Source of the DNA: Echinarachnius parma
Taxonomy: Eukaryota; Echinodermata; Echinoidea; Clypeasteroida; Echinarachniidae
Assembly: GCA_037951105.1 (NCBI GenBank)
Contig: JBAMJV010001369.1
Location: 1 to 64,000 of the forward strand
Direction: 5' to 3'
DNA length: 64,000 nt
Shown: positions 21,349 to 32,337 of the stretch, piece after piece
How positions within the stretch are numbered: position 1 is the stretch's first letter
How the letters are laid out: each line of letters begins with the position of its first letter
Notes under the pieces: generated by a model
Seen by the model: the letters and a program-made list of their open reading frames with translations, nothing else
Database searches by the model: none
What the model was told of the DNA's origin: nothing
Made by a program: the position numbers and the translations under genes

Positions 21349-21735
21349 TTAAAGGGACTTAGTAACATTGTCCAAATCCTCAAAATAAAATTTTAATTCT
21401 AGCGGTTCCCTCATACCTTGTTGTATTCGTATTACCAATAAAATCATGGGACAGGTTTCGGTTTTTCAAATTTCCCTTTCGTTACAAAGATATGTATGAT
21501 CGAAGTATTCAGATAAGAAAAACTCCCCCAGAGTTTTTCTTACCGTGTACAAAGTGAGTGCAGTGAGTTAGTGACTATCACTTTGCATTTTCGCTCATTA
21601 CTTGGCCATGCAATGTCCATTTGACTTGAAATTTTCACACAATACCCTGTGGACATCTGAGATAACAACAATATACATTGCATCAACCATTTATCACTTT
21701 TTGCACATGTCAACAAAGTTACTAGATCCCTTTAA
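21349..21735 (+). mobile_element. MITE A2 (TTAA)
   Basis: TTAA at 21349-21352 and 21732-21735. It starts AGGGACTTAGTAACATTGTC and ends GTTACTAGATCCCT. The inside contains a short hairpin, AGAAAAACTC-AGAGTTTTTCT, at about 21518-21540. It is nearly identical to 60071-60454, so the pair are young copies of a common source. Confidence 0.85.
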
Positions 21736-21829
21736 AAACCTGTTCCTGATGGAGTATAATGTTCTATTTTTTAAGCAGCAAACACAGAGCAAACATTGCT
21801 CAGTGCAATAATAGCCAAGGGCTGAAAAG

Positions 21830-21960
21830 CCTGAAATGCCCCCAAAGTTCCTACTTGAACAAATCACTGTAAATTATCATCTATTATGATTTCAATGCAA
21901 AACATTTCCTAGTGTAATGTTGTATCGCTGGCCTGCTTGAAACGTAGCCATTGAAATTAC
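21830..21960 (+). repeat. Diverged repeat H fragment
   Basis: Keeps AAATGCCCCCAAAG, TTTCAATGCAAAACAT and GGCCTGCTTGAAACGTAGCC in the H order, but much decayed. Confidence 0.4.
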
Positions 21961-22023
21961 ATGTACATTTATTTATCACAGGTCTGCACAAATTATCCCG
22001 TTGTTTACATGAAGAAATACATG

Positions 22024-22200
22024 TACAGTCGAACCTGTCTTAGTGGCCACCTGTCTATAGCAGCCAAGCTGCCTACAGATGAATAGTGAACACCAAAAGT
22101 GATCCCTGCATCTAGATAAATATGTTATGGAGCCTGCCTATAGAGGTCAACTGTCTACAGTGGCCAGTTTTCCCATTTCCCCATTTCCCCTTAGCCTGAG
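22024..22200. mobile_element. G-family element (G2)
   Basis: Starts TACAGTCGAACCTGTCTTAG and carries CTGTCTATAGCAGCCAAG and CCTATAGAGGTCAACTGTC, as G1 does. The right end is degraded after GGCCAGTTTTCCC. Confidence 0.5.
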
Positions 22201-22499
22201 GTGGTGACTATGCACATGTATGGTACAAATAAAAAACAACATCAGTGTGCTCTTAAGGACACAAATGCACACATGAGCTATGTATACAGTATTGGAAGCC
22301 TGCCTGGACAATCTAATTAGTTACATTCTGTAGTGTAAAGAAATAAATCTAAATTAAAATAACATTTTATAAGTGTGCTCCAAAGGACATGCATGCATAT
22401 TGGAAGCCCTGCTGCCTGGACGATCTAATGAGCTACATTCGGTGCAGCTAGCTACACACATGCTCGCACAGTATGGTAGATGCTATAGCCAGTCTATAT
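22201..22499. other. Spacer
   Basis: Contains two related pieces, GTGTGCTCTTAAGGACACAA (22237) and GTGTGCTCCAAAGGACATGC (22372), each followed by GGAAGCC-CTGCCTGGACGATCTAA type sequence: a diverged direct duplication of about 135 bp. Confidence 0.4.
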
Positions 22500-23140
22500 T
22501 ATAGATGCACAGTGGGTGTGGCTGCTCTATACTGTAGTAGCATGTCGGCAATGCTGTGAGCGTTCTGTGATATGATGCAGTAATAAACATGTAGTGCAAG
22601 CTTGCTACATGCATGTTGCCTATTGGATGCAAATGCTGCTTGTACTATCTGTGGACGGGGAATCGGAGATGGGGGAAACTCCAAAATATTAATTAATTGT
22701 CATTACATTATTATAACTAAATGTATTAAATGCAATGATTAGAAACTGCAGTGCAGCATTTTGGCATTTGGCAATGCTACGAGCATTCTGTGATGCAGTA
22801 AATAAACATGCATATAGTGCTTGCTACATGTATATTGCCTATTGGGTGCAAATGCAGCTTGCAGTCTCTGGACGGATATGGCGAAAGCTTCCAAATGAGA
22901 TTGTCATTATGTTTACAACTAAAATGATTGAATACAATGAAATTGATAGATATCTATACTGAAGTAGCATGCTTGCAATGCTGTGAGCATTCTGTGATGC
23001 AGTATTATTACATGTGGTGCTATATCCGTAGAGCCTAGTAGATGGAAGTGCTACATGTACGTAGTCATGTGCATCCTTGTAGTTTGTGGATGGGCATTGG
23101 GAAGCTTCTCAAATCACAACTCAAATTATTTGATACAATG
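22500..23140 (+). repeat. Tandem array, about 205-220 bp x 3
   Basis: Anchors GCAATGCTGTGAGCGTTCTG (22552), GCAATGCTACGAGCATTCTG (22770) and GCAATGCTGTGAGCATTCTG (22975), each followed by GATGCAGTA, an ATAAACATG-type piece and TTGCCTATTGG. The copies are diverged. Confidence 0.65.
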
Positions 23141-23189
23141 AAATAAGTGAATCTTAAAAACGGGGATCAAATTCATCAAAATAAACCAG

Positions 23190-23480
23190 CTGACCAGAGG
23201 CTACACAAAATTGGTTTGGGGGCCACAAGAATTTCATGTCCAATTGTAATTTTATGATTTGAGTGGCCAAAAACTTGGATCTAGTGGGTGCCCATTTTGG
23301 CAGGTAAAATTTAGCGAATTTCATGTTAAATTTTAATTTTGTTATTTGAGTGGCCCGAAACTTAAATCTGGTGGTTGCCCATTTTGGCAAGTAAAATTTA
23401 GCTCATTATGAAATTTTGATGGCCTACAGCTTATTTCTAGTTTTCATAGGCCAGCGAGCCTGTATTAATTTCGAGCATTG
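23190..23480 (+). repeat. Q-family repeat (Q1)
   Basis: Shares TTGAGTGGCC-GAAACTTAAATCTGGTGG type blocks, CAAGTAAAATTTAGC, GATGGCCTACAGCTTATTTC and the end CCTGTATTAATTTCGAGCAT with 27962-28158 and 54066-54292. Ends like those of the best copy at 38700-39050 are not both present. The next CCCAGGGCTTGACATT (23512) is a lone Q left end. Confidence 0.5.
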
Positions 23481-23519
23481 TCTAACTATAGTGTAAAGCC
23501 CTGCATTTTTCCCCAGGGC

Positions 23520-23855
23520 TTGACATTCCGCTACATGTTTGGATGGAACTGATCTACATCGCTACATGTATGTACTTTTGGGATGTGTCTGGTGCCACAC
23601 CTTACTGTACATTGTGTCTAAAGTAACACACGGGTGCCAAATTAGGGCCATTAATTCCACTAGATACCAGTATGCATGGATACCACCGAAATGAGTCACT
23701 ATTATGATTCACTGGACGCGGCGCTGAGATTGGCGTTTTTCTCTGGCACATCATCTATCTATCTAGGGACTTGACTTGCAACGGGCATTTGTTATGCGTG
23801 GTAGAATTCTGCAAAATGACTGATCACTGACCCCAGACCACCCTCCCAAGAAACC
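23520..23855. other. Spacer, nothing recognised
   Basis: No repeats, exons or tRNA-like boxes. Confidence 0.35.
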
Positions 23856-24152
23856 ACAGTGAAGTGCATGCTATGCTGTGATTGTCATGCATTTGATATC
23901 TGTGCTCGTCCTCTCATCTTTCCTTCCCTCTCTCTCTCCCTCCGCCTCCCCTTCTCTTCTTCTTTCTGTTCCCCTCTCTCTTTCTTTCTTTCTTTTTCTC
24001 CCTTCTATCTGTCTCAACATCTTACTCTCTGTTTTGATCTCACAGAATGCACTCTACAATTGTCATGTATTTCATAACTGTGCCTAATCTCTCATCTCTC
24101 CTTCCCTTTCTCTCTCCGCCTCCCATTCTCTTCTCCTTTCTGTTCCTCCCTC

Positions 24153-24224
<72 letters not shown>

Positions 24225-24985
24225 TTTCTCCCTTTTATCTCTCTCTCCATCTTACTCTCTGTTTTGATCTCACAGAATGCACTCTACAATAAATTGTCAA
24301 GCAATTCATATCTGTGCTCAATCTCGCATCCACCTCTCTATTCCCCGCTCTCCCCCTCAACTTCTCATCCCCTCTCTTTTTAATAAAAAAACAAAACAAA
24401 ACTATTTCTCCCTTTCTTTCTCCCCTTCTATCTTTCTCTGTCGATATATTCTCTCTTTCGCTTCTCCATTTTGATCTCATAGAGTGCACACTGGATACAG
24501 TTGTCAATCATTTCTTATCTTTGTTCACTCTTTCATCTCTCCCTCCTTCCCTCGCTCTCCTTCTCTTCCCATCTCTCCCCTTCTCTTCCCGTCTCTCCCC
24601 TTCTTTTTCCGTCTCTCCTTCTTCTCTTCCATCTCTCCCCTTCTCTTCCCATCTCTCCCCTTCTCTTCCCATCTCTCCCCTTCTTTTTCCATCTCTCCTT
24701 CTTCTCTTCCCATCTGTCCCTCCTTCCCTCGCTCTCCTTTTTCTCTTCCCGTCTCTCCCTTTCTCTTCCCTTCTTTCTATCTTTCTCTCTGTTTCTCCAT
24801 CTCGATCTCTGTTTTGATCTCGGAGCATGCACACTACAATTTTCACATACTATTTCATATCTGTGTCCATCATCTTTCCCCTTCTCTCTCCCACTATTAT
24901 AAAAATTCCATTCCTTCTTTATTTCTTCCTCCCCTACTATCTTTTTTGTCTATAATCTTTGTCTCTCGCTCTCTCACACCGTGCA
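23856..24985 (+). repeat. Polypyrimidine tandem array
   Basis: A unit beginning near TTTTGATCTCACAGAATGCA / CTCTACAATTGTCATGTATT / TCATATCTGTGCTCAATCTC is repeated at about 23878, 24057, 24288, 24500 and 24838, followed each time by a long CT-only tract of variable length. The tracts include (CTTT)n at 24152-24230 and, at 24540-24780, repeats of CCCCTTCTCTTCCCATCTCT. Strand asymmetry is extreme over 1 kb. Open frames in this region are only the translation of CT repeats. Confidence 0.8.
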
Positions 24986-25599
24986 CCCCGCCAGGTACAT
25001 GTACGCCTGATTGCTCGGCGGTATGATTTCATGAATAATTGTCACCAGGTGAAAGAGACCATTTGCCCCAGGTTAAATGCATCGCAACAAAACATTTGCA
25101 ATTCAAATGCGAACAGGCAAATATGGACATCACAATATATTTAGACTTTTTTTCTTCTTTGTACTACCTGGCCAGAAAATTGCTCTAATTTATCCTCTAT
25201 CCTTTGATGTATGTACTTCATGCAGAAGTATACTTTGTAGACTACTTGTACGTGTACTGTATTTTATCTACTGGCCATTTGGTTATAAATTAAATGGTTT
25301 GTTGTATAATCAAGTACTGTTGTGAAATATCTCCTGTATATTGTATTAAAATCTACAAGCAATTAGAGTCTACTTCTACTTCTAATACCAAGTCTCATGT
25401 ATGTCTGTATTATAAGATGCAGTGAAATTCTAGATGCAGCTCATAGAAATTATTATTTGTAATGACAATTAACATACAATTTTAAATATGTATATGTGTG
25501 ATGTGTAATTTTGATGACTAAGTTTGTAGGATTCCAAGGGTTTGTATTAAAATAAGGGGGAAATAAATGAGAGGGGGGGGGGAGAGGAGGTAGAGTGTG
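24986..25599. other. AT-rich spacer, nothing recognised
   Basis: No feature can be supported. Confidence 0.4.
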
Positions 25600-26090
25600 A
25601 TGGAGAAGGGGCGATACATGGTATAAGATGGGAAGAGGGAGGGGCAGATGAAGGAGTGAAGGGTTTTGTGAAAAGAGAAAAATGAATAAATGTGAGAAGG
25701 GCTACATGAAGAGTGAGATGGGGAGGGGGAGAGACATGGTATAAGATGGGGAGACACGGTATAAGATGGGGGGACACGATATAAGATGGGGAGACACGGT
25801 ATAAGATGGCGATACATGGTATAAGATGGGAAGAGGGAGGGGCAGATGAAGGAGTGAAGGGTTTTGTGAAAAGAGAAAAATGAATAAATGTGAGAAGGGC
25901 TACATGAAGAGTGAGATGGGGAGGGGGAGAGACATGGTATAAGATGGGGAGACACGGTATAAGATGGGGGGACACGATATAAGATGGGGAGACACGGTAT
26001 AAGATGGGGAGACATGGTATAAGATGGGGAGACACGGTTTAAGATGGGGAGGGGGAGGGGGAGAATGAGATGAAGGAGTGATGAGGAAAG
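25600..26090 (-). repeat. Two-level tandem repeat (199 bp and 20 bp)
   Basis: A 199-bp unit starting CGATACATGGTATAAGATGG (25612) is repeated almost exactly from 25810. Each unit contains a run of 20-bp subunits GACACGGTATAAGATGGGGA, and the second unit carries more of them (25931-26048). The near identity of the two long units means recent duplication. Long frames across it are periodic and non-coding. Confidence 0.8.
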
Positions 26091-26535
26091 GAAAGAAGAT
26101 CTCAGAATGCATCCTCCCCACAGGTCATCCTTGGGGTAGCAAGGAAGTTAAAGGTATGGACGTAAAATTGTTGGGAGGACGAATTGTAAAACTGTTCAGT
26201 TCGTAGGTGAAATATCAGTATTATAGAACAGTCTCTGCTCAATTGTGTAGGTTCTTTCTATGTTGTATTTAGTTTAACCCTTTAACAGGGTTACCTTACC
26301 TGATTAAGTGGAGAACATTTCCCAAAGAAACATAAATAAGAAATGTTTGGTCAGATCCTACCTATGAAATAGGAGTATTCCCCCATTTTAGCCTAGCTGT
26401 AGAAGATTCTGCTAGGATAAAAAAAATTGAGGCCCTAGCTATATTGGACTCTCATTAAATCATCATCATCATCATCACCCCATTTGAAAAGCGGAGACTA
26501 CTGTAATACATACTTTTTTTGTCTAATGTCTAATG
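26091..26535. other. Spacer
   Basis: Holds a short (CAT)n at about 26460-26477 and nothing else. Confidence 0.4.
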
Positions 26536-26549
26536 ACGAAAAATTCCCA

Positions 26550-27005
26550 ACTACGTTGTGTGCACATGACAGTAAACTGGTAAAGTTACCACTTGTACCT
26601 TTAAAACAGGGATGTGCAAGTAGAAGTAGGGCTAATACCAAGTGCTGTAATAGACATGACTCACTCACTCACTCATCAGTGTGCTCTGTTTGATCCGTAC
26701 TTACCTTTGATACATGATGTATCTGTGATGTTTGGAGGAATATAATGTATGTAAAAAACACTTTTCTTGAAGTTATAACAACTAATCATATACCCAACTA
26801 AGGTGTGTGCACAATGCACATGGCAGTAAAGTTACCACTTGTACCTTTAAAAACAGGGATGTGCAAGTGCAAGTAGAATCTATAGGGCTAATACCAAGTG
26901 CTGTAATAGACATGACTCACTCACTCACTCACTCATCAGCGTGCTCTGTTTGATCCGTACTTACCCTCGATATGATGAATGTGTGTTGTCTGGAGGAATG
27001 AAAGC
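26550..27005 (+). repeat. Direct duplication, about 250 bp apart
   Basis: GTAAAGTTACCACTTGTACC, AAACAGGGATGTGCAAGT, GGGCTAATACCAAGTGCTGT, (CACT)n and TGTGCTCTGTTTGATCCG recur in the same order at 26580-26745 and 26827-27000. Confidence 0.7.
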
Positions 27006-27009
27006 ATCC

Positions 27010-27349
27010 CCATGACCCCATCCCACTCTAGCTCATCCAGCCATGTCTTGGTATCTGTCTGTATACCTAAGATCTAAATTTATGAAATTTTGACAAATTG
27101 ATGCTGATAGTACACCTGTTCATTTGCAGTCCACAGCTAAATTGTTTATGCATTATTGTGTGGTAAATGTATGTTTTGAAGACAAATGAAAACATTGCAC
27201 GCTTTCAGGCATGCTGGAAAAGCCGAGTTTAATACAACATCCTGAGAAACATGTTCAGATGTTTCTGTATGCATTCACGTATAGAAACACTGATTCTAGA
27301 AAGTTTTAAGGCTAAATGTTGTTTATTTTGTATTTTTGTTTTCCAACAG
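27010..27349. other. Putative intron sequence, nothing recognised
   Basis: Repeat-free. The last 30 bases form a normal 3' splice region (T-rich then CCAACAG). Confidence 0.4.
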
Positions 27350-27442
27350 AAAGGAAGAACGCTACGAATTCGCAAAGTTCTGTGACTTCCCAGCTTGGAA
27401 AGCTATAGTACTGCCTTGATTTTTGATCAGTAACATTGAAAG
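27350..27442 (+). other. Probable 5' UTR exon of the FERM gene
   Basis: A T-rich tract and CCAACAG precede it, and AAAG followed by GTAAGATT ends it, so both splice signals are strong. The 93 bp between them have no open frame in phase with the coding exons, as expected of an untranslated exon. It is not repeated elsewhere in the window and sits in a locally repeat-poor patch. It is assigned to the gene at 56.1 kb by strand and order only. Confidence 0.4.
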
Positions 27443-27527
27443 GTAAGATTAATTCAGTTTCTCCATATTTATTTCAAATTAGAATATCATGTGAATATCA
27501 TTGATGACATGTTTAGTGTTAATTCAG

Positions 27528-27612
27528 TCAACCCTGCGTATAGTGAACATCTAATGGGAAACAAGAAAAGTAGCCTCTTTGGACAGTTGACCTCTACAGA
27601 CAGGTCGCGTAC
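27528..27612. repeat. G-family fragment (G3)
   Basis: GTCAACCCTGCGTATAGTG and GGACAGTTGACCTCTACAGA correspond to the two ends of the G family, here only about 85 bp. Confidence 0.4.
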
Positions 27613-27679
27613 AAAATATATGTCTCTGCAGTGGATCAGTTTTGTCTGTCTTGTGGCCCAGTTAAAAGTTAGTTAAAAG

Positions 27680-27961
27680 TCCTTCCTGTGCCAACTTTGG
27701 CACATAAGGCGGCGCCTATCTCTGATTCATTAGCCCTAGGCCACACGTCTACTAAATGTAGTGAAAGCTACAGAAGGGGGCCAGTCCTCCGGTAACTACA
27801 AGTGTGATTAACTTCCCCTTCTCCATTCTATAAATGCCGAGTGTCTGGCTAGAAGGCAGAAGGTACCATTTTTAAAGTCTTTGGTATGACCCGGTCTGGG
27901 TTCGAACCCGGGACCTCCCCTGCATGAGGCGGACACACTAACCGCTAAGCCACCTTGCTCC
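27680..27961 (-). mobile_element. tRNA-derived SINE (copy 2)
   Basis: On the minus strand the head reads GGAGCAAGGTGGCTTAGCGG, then GTCCGCCTCATGCAGG, then the B box GGGTTCGAACCC (27899-27910). The body carries AATGGTACCTTCTGCCTTCT, CGGCATTTATAGAATGG and ATAGGCGCCGCCTTATGTGC. Relative to copy 1 it is better preserved. The anticodon-loop triplet is CAT, so a Met-like or other tRNA ancestor is possible. This is a SINE2-type element by structure; the family name is unknown. Confidence 0.75.
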
Positions 27962-28158
27962 TTCTTGTGGCCCAGTTAGGCAGGTCAAACCTGCATCTGG
28001 TGGCCCCAAACAAAAGAAAGCATGATAAATTCAGTAAATATTTGGTTGCCAAATCGGGCCAGTAGAATTAAGCATAAATGAAATTTTGGTGGCCTGAAGC
28101 TAATTTTAAGTGGCCCTTGGCTAGCAGGGCCTGTGCTGATTTTGAGCATTGGTGTAAG
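27962..28158 (+). repeat. Q-family repeat (Q2)
   Basis: TTGTGGCCCAGTTAGGCAGG, TGGTTGCCAAATCGGGCCAG, TTTGGTGGCCTGAAGCTAAT and GGGCCTGTGCTGATTTTGAG match the Q copies at 54066 and 23190. It directly abuts the SINE head. Confidence 0.6.
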
Positions 28159-28308
28159 ACATGGTTACGTGTGAATGACAGTCCACTGTATGTTAAGATC
28201 TACTTAAGATGTGAAGAAAGTGGTATTAATGGAAGTGTTTGTAACATGATCAAAATTACACCATTGCAAACATACAGATTACATGCACATCAGGACAAAA
28301 ATCAAAAT

Positions 28309-28423
28309 GTATTTTTCGGGGACTACTTTTCAAATTGCCTGCATAAAAATAACACAATCGGGGACTCTTAAATGATTTTCGGGGCGAATTCGCCCCAAGT
28401 CCTCGTGTTTTTCCCCCCACTGA
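28309..28423 (-). repeat. Dispersed repeat H (H4), shortened
   Basis: TTTTTCGGGGACTACTTTTC, TTGCCTGCATAAAAATAACA and GGGGCGAATTCGCCCCAAGT are kept. The middle part with the TTGAACTC block is deleted. Confidence 0.6.
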
Positions 28424-29159
28424 TGCACATACAATGTATGCCCCTCTAGGATTACGCAATGATCCCTGGGCATGTATAAATGCAGTCAAACATACTGTAT
28501 AAATGTATGAGTGTTTGTAAATATTTAATTCAAGAAGCAATATCTGATAACATGGCCATCACAAACTCACAAGTTATGTAGATGTACAGTCCGCAACATT
28601 GCAACCCGTCCCTTGACATGATATGAAGTCAAACGTCTATTTATAAAGAGAAGACAGGCCTCTCTACGTTTGTAAATGTTTATTCATAGATCAACATATC
28701 ATCGCTATCCAACAACGTGACATCACAAACACATAGATTATAGTATGTACACAAAATATTTTCGTCATCATTGTCGCACGAGTCTCTCTGAGCGTGATAG
28801 TATGTAATCAAACATACATATCTGTGTACACAGCAGGCAGGAATATGTTTATAATTTAATTCATGATGAAACAACATACATACATGTTTTATCTGTCTGT
28901 AAGTCTGTAAGTAGGGCTCCACACTAACTATTTTTTATAGTGGTCCGGTTGAGCAAGCAAAATACTTTTCTCTCAATATTTGATGAGTTGAAAATTGGAT
29001 AGCACCATCACTCTGCAATTTGTTTAACGGTGAAAATGTGAGAAATTATGAAGGCTTTTGGGGGCATTTTAGGGGGTAAGTTTCACTAAAAGCCCAGTGT
29101 AATTTGTCACTGATTCATGTGAAACAACATATCACCACTCACTGCATCAGTGCATGCAC
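28424..29159. other. Spacer with an H remnant
   Basis: At 29055-29115 there is a decayed H end (TTTGGGGGCATTTTAGGGGG, GCCCAGTGTAATTTGTCACT). Otherwise AT-rich and featureless. Confidence 0.4.
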
Positions 29160-30450
29160 ATCTACGTGTACACGTATGCTCCTCCATTTAAGCTCTTCCT
29201 TTTTGGGCCCCCACCCCCTCATCCCATTCACATACTGTAAGAGATATTAACCCCCCCCCCCCCTTCCCCCACCCCCTCTCCCATGTATTTTTGTTACTTA
29301 TCAATGTGATCACTCATAAAAACAACATAGCAGTATATTTACATACACGTATGCTCCTCCATTTAAGCTCTTCCCTTTTTGGGCCCCCACCCTCTCATCC
29401 CATTCACATACTGTAAGAGATATTAACCCCCCTTCCCCCACCCCCTCTCCCATGTATTTTTTGTTCCTTATCAATGTGATCACTCATTAAAATAACATAG
29501 CATCTCTCACTGTATGTACATTTACATACACGTATGCTCCTCCATTTAAGCTCTTCCTTGTTGGGCCCCCACCCCCTCATCCCATTCACATACTGTAAGA
29601 GATATTAACCCCCCCCCCTTCCCCCACCCCCTCTCCCATGTATTTTTGTTACTTATCAATGTGATCACTCATAAAAACAACATAGCATATCTCACTGCAT
29701 GTACATTTACAAACACGTATGCTACTACATGTCAGCTCTGCCTTTTGGGCCCCCACCCAATCATCCCATTCACATACTGTAAGAGATATTAACCCCCCCC
29801 CCTTCCCCCACCCCCTCTCCCATGTATTTTTGTTACTTATCAATGTGTTCACTCATAAAACAACATAGCATCTCTCACTGTATGTACATTTACATACACG
29901 TACATGCTCCTCCATTTAAACTCTTCCTTTTTGGGCCCCCACCCCCTCAGCCCATTCACATACTGTAAGAGATATTAACCCCCCTTCCCCCTCCCCCCTC
30001 TCCCATGTATTTTTGTTACTTATCAATGTGATCACTCATAAAAACAACATAGCATCTCTCACTGTATGTACATTTACATACACGTATGCTAAGTACTACA
30101 TGTCGGCTCTGCCTTTTGGGCCCCCATCCAATCATCCCATTCACATTGGGGTTTTAACCCCTTCCCCCAATGTATCTTTGTCACTGAGTAATGTTCAGTC
30201 ATGAAACAACATAGCATCACTCACTGCATGTACATCTGCACTCATCTACATGTATGCTACTCCTTCATATAGGCTCTGCCTTTCCTCTGATCCCATTCAC
30301 ATTGGGAGATTAACCCCTTTGGCCCTTCCCCGTTGTATTTTTGTCACTGAATAATGTTCAGTCATGAAATAACATAGCATTACGCACTGCATACGTACAA
30401 GTACATTTACATACACGTACATGATGCTAGTACATGTAGGCTCTGCCTTC
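29160..30450. repeat. Satellite-like array, about 178-bp unit x 8
   Basis: The unit has CACGTATGCTCCTCCATTTA, AGCTCTTCCTTTTTGGGCCC, CCCATTCACATACTGTAAGA, a C-run, CTCCCATGTATTTTTGTTAC, TTATCAATGTGATCACTCAT and AACAACATAGCATCTCTCAC. Anchors start near 29181, 29352, 29536, 29710, 29905, 30092, 30256 and 30430. The first three are closest to each other; the last two lack the C-run section and are most decayed, so amplification probably moved from the right end to the left. Confidence 0.85.
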
Positions 30451-30500
30451 ATGGGCCTCCTCTCTTCTCATCTCTCTGCTTGGTCTGCACCCATTTGGTC

Positions 30501-30662
30501 TACCGTAAATCTCAGTAGTGTATAGGACGCACCTGTGTACAAAACCGCATCCCCCTTTTTGCCCCCCCACCCCAAAACAAAATTCTGTGCATAAGACGCA
30601 CCCCCCACTTTTGCATTTTTCCGTCGAAAAAAGGTGCGTCTTATACACAGAGATTTACGGTA
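30501..30662. mobile_element. J-family MITE (J1)
   Basis: Inverted ends TACCGTAAATCTCAGT and AGAGATTTACGGTA, with TATAGGACGCACC and GGTGCGTCTTATACAC inside and a C-rich loop. TA at both edges is what Tc1/mariner-type insertion leaves. A larger relative is at 51659-52414. Confidence 0.75.
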
Positions 30663-30959
30663 CTCCCAATTAATTTATTAATATTAAACAAAATCAGAAT
30701 TTAGAGGCTTTGGATTAGGATTAGGACTAGGATTAATATGAGGCGTTGGATTAGCCAGTGGACCTGTGCTAATTCAGAGCACTGAGTAAGGGTTACGGGG
30801 TCAGATTTGGGGTTGAGCCTGAGGAAATTTAATTTTCATGTGCACAACACTTTCAGGCATCACAAAATGAAACGTTGATCAAATGGGTATAGGCCAAGCA
30901 ACCCAAATCCCCATCTCATCCAGTTGACATGTGTGGGGTATTTTTAGCCCGTAATGCCC
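30663..30959. other. Spacer
   Basis: Nothing recognised apart from a short GGATTAGGATTAGGACTAGG run (30711-30734). Confidence 0.35.
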
Positions 30960-31790
30960 GGCAGCCCGCAGTGAACTGATACGATGAGACACAACGGCAC
31001 GCTTCAAGGGATGCAATTTGCTTTGCCCGGACTCTCGTGCGGTGAAAAAAAATACACGGGGGACTCTGGGCGATTGAGCCCCTCGAGATGCCAAAAAGGG
31101 GCCCTTGAAAATCATATCAAAGCCTCAATAAATTGGTATCGAGTTCAGTGCAAAACAATTTGCATTTTTCATGAAGGCGAGCATGAAAATACATTTTGGT
31201 GAAACGATATGAGGAGACAGGATGGCACGCTTGAAGGGATGCAATTTGCCTTGCCCGGACTCTTGTGCGATTAAAAAAATACACGGGGGACTCGGGGCGA
31301 TTGAGCCCCCAAAATGCCAAAAAGGGCCCCTGAAAATCATATCAGAGCCCCAATAAATTTGTATAGAGTTCAATGCAAAACAATTTGCATTTTTTTCATG
31401 AAGGCAAGCTTGAAAAGTAGTCCAAGAAAATACATTTTGGTGAAACGATATGAGGAGACAGGATGGCACACTGCAAGGGATGCAATTTGCCTTCCCTGGA
31501 CTCTCGTGCGATTAAACAAATACACGGGGGCTCTGGGCGATTCAGCCCCTCGAGATGCCAAAAAGGGGCCCTTGAAAATTATTTTAAAAGCCGCCCGTAT
31601 ATCAATTTGTATAGAGTCCCATGCAAAACACCTTCTTAGAGTGCTCTTTTCATCCAGGCGAGCTTGTATAGTAGCCCCCGAAAAATACATTTTGGTGAAA
31701 CGATTGGAGACGACAGGATGGCACGCTTCAAGGGAGGCACAGCAATTTACCTTGCTTGGGCTCGCGTGTGTAGTCACCTGCAAACGCACA
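30960..31790 (+). repeat. Tandemly amplified H repeat, about 240-bp unit
   Basis: Three H bodies (about 31045, 31270 and 31515) are each preceded by the same non-H leader: GAAACGATATGAGGAGACAG, ATGGCACGCTTCAAGGGATG and CAATTTGCCTTGCCCGGACT. A fourth leader starts at about 31695 and then decays. Leader plus H repeats as one unit, so the array grew by tandem duplication, not by separate insertions. Confidence 0.75.
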
Positions 31791-32337
31791 GGTGAAAATT
31801 GCACAGTCGCCCGAATCATTACAAACAAGTTCAATTTTTCAAGCTTGAGGTATTTTTTGTTGGATAACAACTACAACTACAGCGGGGGTTTCTCTCCATC
31901 TTATTATTTTTTTTGGACCATTCGGGTCAGTAAAAATAAATTCGACTCAAATATTGGTGGCCCGCAAATGATATTTCAGTTTTTAATTAAAATTGGGCTC
32001 AAACCTTACTTCCTTTTGCTTAAATTGCCTACTTAACAGATTTTATACAGATTCTTTACAGATTTTATATAAACTTGAACTGAATTGAAAAATGACCCTG
32101 TTTACGTGTTATAAATCAAGTCTTGTTATTTAAAGCAAAGCTAAATCAAGTAATCCACTTGAATATATATTTAGAACAAGCTGGATTTTCATCTTTTTTT
32201 CCTCCATGGTAACCACTTATAAACCAAGCTGAGTGCGGCAGGTTGTGACGTGGATGTTGTGTGGACCGTTGCCAGGGGTAACCAAGTCACCCAGGGACTA
32301 GGGGCAACCTAAGGGAGTCGGCTTCAGGGAAAAAAGT
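31791..32337. other. Spacer, nothing recognised
   Basis: No element ends or exons. Confidence 0.35.

Noticed and set aside
24314-25026. Ser/Pro/Phe-rich and Arg/Glu/Lys-rich open frames of 90-180 codons
   Set aside because: They are translations of CT-only tracts in the polypyrimidine array, open in several frames and both strands at once.
25518-26035. Two 160-codon frames rich in Pro, Ser, His and Leu
   Set aside because: They follow the 199-bp and 20-bp tandem periods exactly and overlap in two frames.
31314-32036. 240-codon open frame, the longest in the window
   Set aside because: It runs across the tandem H repeats, with no domain, and the opposite strand is open as well; composition is that of the repeat.
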